Below, one piece after another: positions 40,486-47,642 of a DNA stretch of 47,642 bases. The notes beneath the pieces were generated by a model, which saw nothing but the letters and a program-made list of their open reading frames with translations, was not told where the DNA came from and did no database searches. The stretch comes from a virus. The stretch lies in the IMG/VR virus record IMGVR_UViG_3300018067_000008, positions 1 through 47,642 of that record. One strand, written 5' to 3'. The first letter of the stretch is position 1. Each line of letters begins with the position of its first letter. The translations under genes were made by a program, and so were the position numbers.

Positions 40486-41656
40486 GTGGTCGCTCTATAC
40501 AGCTATAGCGGCAGTGACATCTCCAAATGTATCGCTAAACAAACAAGGAGCCTACGACTTATATCCCAACATATACACTATGCTGCTGGGAGAATCAGGC
40601 GTCGGTAAAGGCTTCGGCGTATGGCTGGCAAAGTCACTTGTCAATACAGTTGATAGCACCAGGGTCTTCGCGGGACGGAACTCTATCCAAAAGATAGTCT
40701 CGGATCTGTCTATGGCAATAACAAAAGGCAAGGGAAAGGAGATGATCAAAGATGCGAGAGCCTACCTTAGCTCAGGAGAGTTTGTTAATTTCCTTCTCAA
40801 GGATGAGCAGGCTATTTCCATACTTACTGAGTGGTATGACACTCACTATGTCAAAGAATGGGCAAATAGTCTTAAGAGCAGTGGAACGGAGACACTCAAA
40901 GACGTCAATATCACGCTGTTGGGAGCTTCCACTGCCGACTACCTCAGAGAATCTGTGCCAGTGGCAGCAATCCGCGGAGGCTTTTTTGGACGACTTATGC
41001 TCATATACTCAGCCGAAAAGGGAAAGATTAACGCCCTTATCGACGAGGCGAAAGAAGAAGAGCAAGTTGCTCCTCGTATCAAGGAGTGGTCTGGCTACCT
41101 CATCGAGCTATCTAAGATTGCTCCCGGCTCCAAATTCAAAATAACGGAAGGAGCGCGCGAGTTCTATCGTCCGTGGTATTACGACCTTCAGGAGAGAATT
41201 AAGACCCGTCAGTTAACAGACAAGACGGGATATATTCATCGACTCCACGATCACGCGCTCAAGATTGCAATGATCGTATCTCTCAGTGAAAGTGATGAGC
41301 TCATCCTTCACAAGAGGCACGTCGATGAAGGTATCAACATGGCCCAGGAGCTTATCAGCACAATCAAGAAAACGATTATTGGTATCGGGTTGAGCCAGGC
41401 TGCACCAAAGAACGAAGTCTTTCTACGCTCACTCTTCAGAGCAGCTGAGAATAGAATGACTCGTAAGAAGATGATGCAGGATAACCACAATGAATTCGAT
41501 TCCCTAGAGATGGACAGGATTGCCCTTACTCTAGAGGATGCTGGACTCATTAAGGTTAATGGGACGGTGGGTCAACAGGAGTTCATGCTGACTATGCTCG
41601 GCAAGCGTCAGTTCATGGACATTCAATCAGAGCTGAAGAAAAAGAGGATGCATTGA
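40421..41656 (+). CDS. DUF3987-like replicative helicase / primase-helicase
   Basis: 411 aa, overlapping the polymerase gene by 65 bases. Walker A GESGVGKG at about residues 57-64, then a long alpha/beta ATPase body and a helical C-terminus. It resembles the DUF3987 ATPases that replace DnaB-type helicases in many phages. No primase zinc motif is visible, so priming may come from another protein or the host. Confidence 0.75.
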   Translation: MNWIDTILHQTDHVETPKSFVKWSLYTAIAAVTSPNVSLNKQGAYDLYPNIYTMLLGESGVGKGFGVWLAKSLVNTVDSTRVFAGRNSIQKIVSDLSMAITKGKGKEMIKDARAYLSSGEFVNFLLKDEQAISILTEWYDTHYVKEWANSLKSSGTETLKDVNITLLGASTADYLRESVPVAAIRGGFFGRLMLIYSAEKGKINALIDEAKEEEQVAPRIKEWSGYLIELSKIAPGSKFKITEGAREFYRPWYYDLQERIKTRQLTDKTGYIHRLHDHALKIAMIVSLSESDELILHKRHVDEGINMAQELISTIKKTIIGIGLSQAAPKNEVFLRSLFRAAENRMTRKKMMQDNHNEFDSLEMDRIALTLEDAGLIKVNGTVGQQEFMLTMLGKRQFMDIQSELKKKRMH

Positions 41657-41841
41657 AAATTTGGAGTTGTAAGATTGGACAGACACCTGAATTTCCGTTC
41701 GGAGCTGACGGACCGATGCGTGAAGCTGTCCGAGAGGCTTACCTCAAACTGATTGGAAAAGAACCTGACTTCATCTTTAGCGGATGGGGAGACAGTTTGG
41801 ACAAAGATGAACAGGAAGTCGTTGACAGGCTGAAGAAATGA
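41653..41841 (+). CDS. Small protein, TTG start
   Basis: 62 aa from TTG 41653, overlapping the helicase stop; GAGG lies upstream. It has Trp-Ser-Cys-Lys-Ile-Gly and a helical acidic C-terminus (KDEQEVVDRLKK). Its last four bases are the start of the next gene. Function unknown. Confidence 0.55.
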   Translation: MKIWSCKIGQTPEFPFGADGPMREAVREAYLKLIGKEPDFIFSGWGDSLDKDEQEVVDRLKK

Positions 41842-42041
41842 AAGCGCCTATCTGCTACATCGACCACAGCACAGGCCAGAGTGACCACATGAACGCGCAT
41901 GTTCAGACAGCGGAGTGCTTTCCTTATGACGTCGAAAAACTGCTGCGAGCTGCGGAGTCGCTCAAGGAAATCACGGACGTCCAATTGCTCGGGCGCGTCG
42001 TGGGGCGCATTCTGTGTGCCATCATTCTGAGGTTGCGATGA
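41838..42041 (+). CDS. Small protein of unknown function
   Basis: 67 aa, ATGA overlap with the previous stop. The second half is helical and ends in a hydrophobic and Arg-rich stretch (LLGRVVGRILCAIILRLR). Function unknown. Confidence 0.55.
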   Translation: MKAPICYIDHSTGQSDHMNAHVQTAECFPYDVEKLLRAAESLKEITDVQLLGRVVGRILCAIILRLR

Positions 42042-42182
42042 ATGAAGTCAACTCAAATCTTCCCGACGATCTTGATCATCCTTGACATAGCAGCAGCAAT
42101 CGTCTGGTTCTACAACGGTGATATGCGTCGTGGAATCTATTGGATTGCCGCTGCTGTGTTGACTTCGACTGTGACTTACTGA
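42042..42182 (+). CDS. Two-span micro membrane protein (holin candidate)
   Basis: 46 aa from ATG 42042. Hydrophobic helix one is about residues 5-24 (IFPTILIILDIAAAIVWFY), then a short polar turn with Asn-Gly-Asp-Met-Arg-Arg, and helix two about 31-46. The hairpin layout suits a small class II-type holin. It is the last rightward gene and overlaps the stop of the convergent virion gene by seven bases. No endolysin was found nearby, so the role is a candidate only. Confidence 0.6.
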   Translation: MKSTQIFPTILIILDIAAAIVWFYNGDMRRGIYWIAAAVLTSTVTY

Positions 42183-44497
42183 GGTAATCGCTTTACCTTC
42201 TTCTTGCCAAAGATTCCAGGCGCGTATTTCTGAAGAGCTGGGACATCGGGAAGTTCAAATAGAGGCGTCTCAACGTCTGTATAAGCCTTCACGAATCCCG
42301 GCTCTTGAAATGTCTTGAGCGGATGGAGCATTGATCCAGAGATTCCCCATTCCGGTAGAGGAGAAATACCCTGGAGAGCTTTAGGTCCAACCTTCAGAGC
42401 CGCTCCAAAGAGGAAAGGCAATTGGTATGGACCCATTGCAGCCGATGCAAGTCCCAACTTCTTAATGTCATCCGTTTCATTACCTGCCGCATATCCAGCG
42501 CCTACCGCAGATCCCCAGACTGCTGGATGTTTAGCTGCGCGCGTGATTCCTTGCTTGAATGCGTTAGCTGATGTCTTGGTGAATGGAACGACGAACTTAC
42601 CGCTCTTCGTATTCAATCCAAGAGATTCAGCGAAGGCATTCGGAGAGGTAAGCAAGAGCTCTTTCGCTTCCTTCTCACTAAGTCCCGCACGCATGAGCGA
42701 TTCCTGAGCAGCACTGTCGAATGCTCCCATGACCCGCGCAGGAAGGTTCATCTTCTCGAAACCTTGCAGTACTAGGTTATTCGATGTCCCTCCCGCAAGA
42801 TTCTGAGGATTGGCATTCATCTTCCATCCGCGTTTGATGGCATCAGCATGTTCCCCAAAGTTCATCAATTCCTTGAGGGGCTTCATACTTCGATTTTCCA
42901 ATGCTGCGATGCCATGTGCTGCGATGTTACCTGAGATAGATTTAGCTGGAGCAAGACCAGAAAGCATCGATGTCGTTCGAATCGTCTGGAACACATCGAA
43001 CGCATCAGAGCCTAGCTTCTTTAGTTGATCTTTCGTCTTTTGTGGAATTGATGAGCCAAGGTTGATGAATCCTTCCTCACCTTTCCGCTTGTCCCACTCA
43101 ATGACTTTCTCTGCTAGACGTTTGATAGATGATGTCTCTTCATCACCTGGAGCTGGAACATCCTCGATCTCCTTCTCCAATCGACGACGAGCATCCATCA
43201 GAGATTCGCCTGGTTTAGGCTTGGTTGTTCGAGCTGGTTTCGGAGCGTCACTTCCTTCTAGGAGGACCGAACCTTCCTCACCTTTGAACTGACGGCGTAG
43301 TCTTTTAGCAAAAGATTCAGAGACTCCAGGTTGTGATTTGGATAAGCTCGCAGTCGTGGACGATTTTGTGCCGCCAGTCGCCGCTGCTTCCGCTTTAGCC
43401 GCGGCATTCTCGCCTGCAACTCTAGCTCTAAACTGATCGCGAGTCTCACCGACTCTCCGAGCTTGAGGACTTCCTGCATATTCGGCAGTAGTAGGACCAC
43501 CTCTAACTGCCTTGTCTGTTGGAGCGTTGACGGGTGCTTTCCGATCCCACCAACCAACTTCGTTTGCCGCTCCTTGACGCGCTCCTGTATAACCTGGTCC
43601 AAGGTTTGGAGCTTCGACATCAGGGATAACAGTGCGCGGCTCACGAACTCCCACCTTGTACGCCGCCTGGACCTCCGCTGGAATGTCAATGACTGGAAGT
43701 TCCGAACCTTTGACAGTAGGAGGAGGAAGTTTCTCCCTGGGAATAAACTGACCACCCGGTCCTCTCTGCATCTTGACCATTCCGCTAACCGGATCGACAG
43801 TGCCGGATGGACCTTGGACTGATCTGGGATCGAATGGTCTACCCGCAACGTTCGAATACGGCCTCGTAAGATCAGAAGCAACTCCCGACTCATCCACGGC
43901 ATATCGTGCAGCAGTGGCGGTTCTCTCAGGGAGCGCGAGTGGGGCTTTCTTTGCGGGCCAAGGTGGGAGTTCGCTAGATCCTCCCCATTTTGGTCCCTTG
44001 AGAAGTCCGTGTCCTCCAGAAGCGAGTTCGAGCCCTCCACGCCAGTAGTTTCCCTCATCGATATTTCCAGCTCCACGGAGAGCAAGGGCAGCTGATGCGA
44101 TCTTGGATTCAGGAAACACCATCGATCCGATATCAGCAAGGTTCATCAAGCTAGCAGCACCCTCCTGGCTGCCAGCCATGAAACCTTTACCTAATGTCTT
44201 CCAGCGAGGCTCATCTAAACGAGGAGTTGTGATCTTCTCACCTTCCCTCTTAGCGGCATCAGTGATGATTTTCGGAGCCTCAGTGATTCCGGGGATATGA
44301 CCAAGCCATCCGAGAAAGCCAGACTTCTCAGGTTCGTATGGTTGGACCTGAGATGCAGTCGGATCAACCCTTGGAGATGGAACATCGTTGTCAACAACTA
44401 AGCTGAGAATCTCATCTCTCGTAGGAGGACGAGGCTTGTCCCAGTTGATCGTGTTGACCTTTCCGGTTTTCTTATTTCTTACTTGAATCGGAGGCAT
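42176..44497 (-). CDS. Large internal virion / ejection-type protein
   Basis: 773 aa. The N-terminal third is Pro/Gly/Ala-rich with Ala/Leu/Gly helices; residues 300-500 are low-complexity and charged; the C-terminal ~250 residues are Ala/Gly/Leu-rich helices with a motif (RVMGAFDSAAQESLMRAG) typical of large phage internal virion proteins. A pair with the two genes upstream of it in transcription forms the ejection-protein set. It converges with the rightward early genes at 42.18 kb. Confidence 0.65.
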   Translation of the reverse strand: MPPIQVRNKKTGKVNTINWDKPRPPTRDEILSLVVDNDVPSPRVDPTASQVQPYEPEKSGFLGWLGHIPGITEAPKIITDAAKREGEKITTPRLDEPRWKTLGKGFMAGSQEGAASLMNLADIGSMVFPESKIASAALALRGAGNIDEGNYWRGGLELASGGHGLLKGPKWGGSSELPPWPAKKAPLALPERTATAARYAVDESGVASDLTRPYSNVAGRPFDPRSVQGPSGTVDPVSGMVKMQRGPGGQFIPREKLPPPTVKGSELPVIDIPAEVQAAYKVGVREPRTVIPDVEAPNLGPGYTGARQGAANEVGWWDRKAPVNAPTDKAVRGGPTTAEYAGSPQARRVGETRDQFRARVAGENAAAKAEAAATGGTKSSTTASLSKSQPGVSESFAKRLRRQFKGEEGSVLLEGSDAPKPARTTKPKPGESLMDARRRLEKEIEDVPAPGDEETSSIKRLAEKVIEWDKRKGEEGFINLGSSIPQKTKDQLKKLGSDAFDVFQTIRTTSMLSGLAPAKSISGNIAAHGIAALENRSMKPLKELMNFGEHADAIKRGWKMNANPQNLAGGTSNNLVLQGFEKMNLPARVMGAFDSAAQESLMRAGLSEKEAKELLLTSPNAFAESLGLNTKSGKFVVPFTKTSANAFKQGITRAAKHPAVWGSAVGAGYAAGNETDDIKKLGLASAAMGPYQLPFLFGAALKVGPKALQGISPLPEWGISGSMLHPLKTFQEPGFVKAYTDVETPLFELPDVPALQKYAPGIFGKKKVKRLPQ
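42182..42198 (+). terminator. Weak terminator candidate at the convergence point
   Basis: AGGTAA (42182-42187) pairs with TTACCT (42193-42198), followed by TCTTCTTG. The 6-bp AT-rich stem makes it weak; it lies inside the end of the opposing gene. Confidence 0.3.
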
Positions 44498-44499
44498 TT

Positions 44500-45639
44500 T
44501 TACCTCTCATCCGGATCATAGTCATAGATGGGAGTTGTTCCAGGAGTGCGCCGATTAATCAGACCCTGCTCAAGCGCATCGACACGTTTGAGAAACTTCT
44601 GATATTCGGCCCAATCTTTGGTGGCTTCCTCCATGTCAACTCCACCGCTTTCCTTATTGAGGAACTTGTTCCACTTTGCACTTTCAGCCGCAGCTCTGGA
44701 GAGTGCCGATGAACGAGCATTGGATGATTGTCCAGGAGCGATAGGAGATCCAGCAGCGGCACTTGCTGCTCGTCGAGCTTCGCCTGCTTGATTGACTGCA
44801 AGATTACCTTCGGCAGTTCCAGCATTCCTTTCAGAAGTTGCAGCATTTCGACGGCCAGTCTCAACACCAGCCCATCCTTGCCCAACTCTCTGACCTTCAT
44901 ATGCCCAGTCTTTCACCTTGGAAGATGGACCAACGACCTGGGTCTCCTTGGTTTTAGGATTATACATGACCATGTTTCCCTTGTCATCATAATCCTTAAC
45001 CCATCCACTACCCTCCATGTTTTTGATCTGAGCATCACGATATCGAGCAAGGTCTTTCTGAGCAGCCTCTTTGATATCGTAATCTTTCATCGTCTGACGA
45101 TACTGATTCTCGTCATGTGCGATCGATCGAACTTCCTTCATCATGGAGAGACGACGTTGGGTTGCATCATCCTCAAGATCAGCACTACGACCGAGTGCCT
45201 TCTCTTTGGCTGACCACTCACCGAGTTGACGCCTGTATGGAGCCATTGCAGCTCCCTGTCCAGCCTCGAATCCGGCACCGGCACCATGAGACCAACCTTC
45301 GCCCGCTCCGACGAGAGCCGCACCAAACTTATTCCACTTAGATGGAGTTTGGTATTCAGGCATTGCCTCTAGATGCTGGCTGTAAGCCTGTCGAGCTGGT
45401 CCTTGTTTAGTATACAAATCCTGAATTTCGCTGAGATAGTCAGCCCACTCAGATTTGGGAGGTTCTGCTGTTCTTGCTGGTTCTACTGGTTGAGAGTAAT
45501 CTCCAAAGATCCCCTCAAAGATGTTCTTTCGACCCCCGCCGAACAGCTCATTGTTTGGATTAGGTGCTTGGTTGGGAGCTCGATACGTGCCACCCACATT
45601 CCAGCCACCGAAACGCTCGAATGGATTTCTAAGTCCCAT
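44500..45639 (-). CDS. Internal virion-type protein
   Basis: 379 aa. The N-terminus is Pro/Gly/Asn-rich and disordered, the centre has a Gly-rich segment (GAALVGAGEGWSHGAGAGFEAGQG), and the rest is long charged helices with Gln/Arg-rich repeats. It ends two bases before the start of the 773-aa gene and begins nine bases after the previous one. Typical of helical ejection proteins stored in podovirus heads. Confidence 0.6.
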   Translation of the reverse strand: MGLRNPFERFGGWNVGGTYRAPNQAPNPNNELFGGGRKNIFEGIFGDYSQPVEPARTAEPPKSEWADYLSEIQDLYTKQGPARQAYSQHLEAMPEYQTPSKWNKFGAALVGAGEGWSHGAGAGFEAGQGAAMAPYRRQLGEWSAKEKALGRSADLEDDATQRRLSMMKEVRSIAHDENQYRQTMKDYDIKEAAQKDLARYRDAQIKNMEGSGWVKDYDDKGNMVMYNPKTKETQVVGPSSKVKDWAYEGQRVGQGWAGVETGRRNAATSERNAGTAEGNLAVNQAGEARRAASAAAGSPIAPGQSSNARSSALSRAAAESAKWNKFLNKESGGVDMEEATKDWAEYQKFLKRVDALEQGLINRRTPGTTPIYDYDPDER

Positions 45640-45648
45640 TATATTGTC

Positions 45649-46995
45649 CTACACAACGGGAGGTTTACGAGCAGCAATCAGATTAGCTCCACCTGTCATC
45701 AATCCACCAGCGATTCCAGCTCCTGCTCCGAGGATGTTTCCGGCAGTCTGCCAGGGACTTGTGTTATTCCCCTGAGCATTGTAGCGCATTCCGAGCTGAT
45801 CATTCGACAGACCAGCACGTCCGCCAATTCCGGCAAGGATGTTCTGATCATACATTCCAACTTCACCAGGAGCCTGACCACGAAGGCCGTATAGTCCCGA
45901 AAGACCTTCAGATCGAAGACCCTCACGCAGACGAAGCTGCTCCATTTGATCTTCGTATTGCGCTCGAGCGTTAGAAGCTCCAGCAGCGGCGTGACTTGCA
46001 GCAGAAGATGTTTCAGCTCCGGCGATGCCTTCCATCCCCTGAGTTCCGAACATCTTACCCTTCTGGATAAGACCCTGTGCTCCTGTCTCAACATTCCCGT
46101 AAGCTGACGATGCTCCAGTTCGATTCTGAGCAATGGAGTTCCACAGATTCGATTCAGTCGATGCAGCGCCGCCGATCCCTGCGAGCTGATTTCTCGTGAG
46201 GAGGTCTTGTAATGCGCTTTCAGATTGGGTCATCCCCTGAGCGCCCCACTGACGACCTTCTCTGGTTCGATCAGTAATTCCCAGCTCTGTGGAGAGAGCC
46301 GCCTCAGCACTTGCCTTGGATCTATCTCTCGCCATCTGAAGCGCCTGGGCATTACCCATCGCTGATGAACCGCCTCGAATACGACGAGCACGATTCATCT
46401 CCTCAGTCATCCCACCATACATGGCTGAGATGGGAGCATTTCCCCTCGATCTCAAATTCGCTGCATCTTGAGCACTAACTCCACCAGTTCTGGAGAACTC
46501 ATCGTAAACCCCGCCGCCTCTCATGCGAGCACGATCAGGTTCGGAGATGCCTCCAGTTTTGGCGAAGTCACGATACATTCCAGCATCGCCAAGGATTCTC
46601 TCACGAGCAGCAGGATCGAATCCACCAGAACCTCCGATCTCCAGTAGATTACCCTGAGCCGCACGCAGAGCACCAGCATCGACGCCGCCACCAGTCATAA
46701 AGTCATTATATGAATTTTTGACGGCACCATACGTCGGTGACAGGTCGTAACCTGCCGCTCCTCCACCACCACTACCACCGGCACCTGCTAGAGGGAACTG
46801 TCCACCTCCGACAAGATTGCCTTTAGCCATATCCCCGTATCCACTGCTGATATCTCCATATAGAGCATTGGAACGGTCATATGCTTCATTAGATCGCCCG
46901 GCTTGGGCGTTCGTAAAAGTATCGAACTGTTGGTTAGTCTTTGTTCGCTCCTGCTCCAACATCTGATTCGTTTTCTTCGTTTCACCTTTAGCCAT
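45649..46995 (-). CDS. Internal virion-type protein, Ala/Gly-rich
   Basis: 448 aa, mostly Ala, Gly, Ser, Gln and Arg with helical stretches and short Gly-Gly turns (FPLAGAGGSGGGGAAGYDL). The C-terminus has a Gly/Ala membrane-like segment (ILGAGAGIAGGLMTGGANLIAA). Such composition is common in proteins that form the transient channel through the host envelope during ejection. Its start overlaps the stop of the GNAT gene by one base. Confidence 0.6.
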   Translation of the reverse strand: MAKGETKKTNQMLEQERTKTNQQFDTFTNAQAGRSNEAYDRSNALYGDISSGYGDMAKGNLVGGGQFPLAGAGGSGGGGAAGYDLSPTYGAVKNSYNDFMTGGGVDAGALRAAQGNLLEIGGSGGFDPAARERILGDAGMYRDFAKTGGISEPDRARMRGGGVYDEFSRTGGVSAQDAANLRSRGNAPISAMYGGMTEEMNRARRIRGGSSAMGNAQALQMARDRSKASAEAALSTELGITDRTREGRQWGAQGMTQSESALQDLLTRNQLAGIGGAASTESNLWNSIAQNRTGASSAYGNVETGAQGLIQKGKMFGTQGMEGIAGAETSSAASHAAAGASNARAQYEDQMEQLRLREGLRSEGLSGLYGLRGQAPGEVGMYDQNILAGIGGRAGLSNDQLGMRYNAQGNNTSPWQTAGNILGAGAGIAGGLMTGGANLIAARKPPVV

Positions 46996-47372
46996 TAAAT
47001 CTCCTTGACCAAAGCTACTCCTTCGGCAACTTTGAATCCGAACCTTTTACAGAGCAAACGCTGAAGCATTGGATCTTGAACATAGACGTGAAGTTGAGTT
47101 ATTCCCCATTCTTCACATCCACGATGAGCCTCATGTAGTAAGGTCTCAAGAGCATCGACTCGCTCGAGTTTGGACTTGTTAAGATCAAGGACCATGATGG
47201 CCTCTGCGTAGAGCTTAACAACTCCGAATCCGAGGACGATTCCATCCTTCTCAACTATTGCACTCGTGACGGTATTTTTGAGTTCCGGTAAAGAGAAATG
47301 CTCATCGTGACCTTGACGATAGATTTCGTCAATTCTCTCTAAGTCATCTCTCTTTACCGGACGTATCTTCAT
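46995..47372 (-). CDS. GNAT-family acetyltransferase-like protein
   Basis: 125 aa. The N-terminus (MKIRPVKRDDLERIDEIY) is the usual GNAT opening; a strand at 60-70 and the ending Leu-Cys-Lys-Arg-Phe-Gly-Phe-Lys-Val match the fold, but the central pyrophosphate-binding loop is poorly kept. Located between the PEP-CTERM gene and the internal virion genes. Similar GNAT-like proteins often sit beside podovirus ejection genes; the substrate is unknown. Confidence 0.7.
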   Translation of the reverse strand: MKIRPVKRDDLERIDEIYRQGHDEHFSLPELKNTVTSAIVEKDGIVLGFGVVKLYAEAIMVLDLNKSKLERVDALETLLHEAHRGCEEWGITQLHVYVQDPMLQRLLCKRFGFKVAEGVALVKEI

Positions 47373-47373
47373 G

Positions 47374-47642
47374 TTATGCGCGCTTCGAAGCTTTCCTGGC
47401 GATAGCGAGCAGACCTGATCCGAGTAGCATCAGGCTGGCAGGCTCAGGCACAGGAGTCGGCGGTTCATCGTCTCCGGGAGGGACATCGAACGGAGTCGGA
47501 CGAACGCCCACTCCGAGCCACGTGCTGTTCCCATACGGAGCGATGTTCTGAACATGGGCCGCACCATAGAACGGACCAGGACTATTGCCCGGACCGGGGA
47601 CCGCCAATCCATTAAAGTAATTCAGTGTCAGAGGCCCAGAAC
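47374..47642 (-). CDS. PEP-CTERM protein, C-terminal part (runs off the window end)
   Basis: Open from the window end to the stop at 47374. The C-terminus is Val-Pro-Glu-Pro-Ala-Ser-Leu-Met-Leu-Leu-Gly-Ser-Gly-Leu-Leu-Ala-Ile-Ala, then Arg-Lys-Ala-Ser-Lys-Arg: the PEP motif, hydrophobic span and basic tail of exosortase-sorted proteins. Upstream is Gly-Ala-Ala-His-Val-Gln-Asn-Ile, also typical of PEP-CTERM proteins. It joins in frame with the signal-peptide part at 1-498. A TTG at 47607 that would start an isolated ORF is not a real start. The sorting enzyme itself is not coded here, so the host must supply it. Confidence 0.85.
   Translation of the reverse strand, partial: SGPLTLNYFNGLAVPGPGNSPGPFYGAAHVQNIAPYGNSTWLGVGVRPTPFDVPPGDDEPPTPVPEPASLMLLGSGLLAIARKASKRA
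47584..47642. repeat. Imperfect terminal repeat (with bases 1-59)
   Basis: The last 59 bases match bases 1-59 in the same orientation without indels, with about eight differences (51/59). Both lie in the same frame of the PEP-CTERM gene and change seven residues between LTLN and PGPGN. This supports a circular or permuted genome closed here with a variable allele; a true short direct repeat is the alternative. Confidence 0.7.

Noticed and set aside
43258-44139. 293-aa minus-strand ORF inside the 773-aa virion gene
   Set aside because: Same-strand alternative frame with Arg/Ser/Leu bias typical of shadows; the 773-aa frame joins neighbours cleanly.

Overview
The window looks like an almost complete genome of an uncultivated tailed phage with podovirus-like (short-tail) architecture. 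It has both terminase subunits, a portal, a scaffold, a major capsid protein, a connector-type adaptor, a packaged-DNA stabilisation-type protein, receptor-binding fibre proteins and three very large internal-virion-type proteins. I see no tape measure, sheath, integrase or RNA polymerase. The host cannot be named. A phage-encoded protein with a Sec signal and a C-terminal PEP-CTERM anchor points to a Gram-negative host with an exosortase system. The first and last 59 bases are the same element at about 86% identity (hand count), and the split PEP-CTERM gene joins in frame across the ends, so the genome is probably circularly permuted with strain variation at the junction.

Layout. The minus-strand late block runs from about 24.9 kb down to base 1 and, across the ends, from 47.6 kb to 42.18 kb. 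In transcription order it holds a short regulatory section (an unknown 180-aa protein, a ribbon-helix-helix protein, a micro-membrane ORF, a terminator and five operator-like dyads), then small terminase, cold-shock protein, large terminase, cytosine-methyltransferase-like protein, portal, scaffold, capsid, adaptors, stabilisation protein, fibre proteins, the HxD module, a tail glycosidase-like protein, the PEP-CTERM protein, a GNAT protein and the internal virion proteins. The plus-strand early block runs from 25.9 to 42.2 kb: a second ribbon-helix-helix protein, a strong promoter followed by a parS-like site, an SNF2 helicase, about a dozen tiny overlapping ORFs, a PD-(D/E)XK nuclease, a RecA/Sak4-like ATPase, a possible ssDNA-binding protein, disordered charged proteins, a ParB-methyltransferase fusion, a UDG-family-A DNA polymerase fusion and a DUF3987-like helicase. 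The blocks diverge from a ~1 kb AT-rich non-coding region carrying a ~430 bp imperfect palindrome (putative origin or switch) and converge tail-to-tail at 42.18 kb.

The most unusual content is at 1.85-6.58 kb. A fibre-like protein carries about 45 His-X-Asp triplets. It is followed, in a translationally coupled operon, by a radical SAM/SPASM enzyme that carries six HxD triplets in its own C-terminus, then by a protein joining a PxCC (DUF483-like) domain to a class I methyltransferase, then by another tail protein with five His-Asn-Asp triplets in a linker. This is arranged like a post-translational modification cassette acting on the virion's receptor-binding fibres, analogous in logic to the His-Xaa-Ser (HxsA/B/C) radical SAM systems but with Asp instead of Ser. 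That function is inference; the repeats, motifs and gene order are read directly from the sequence.
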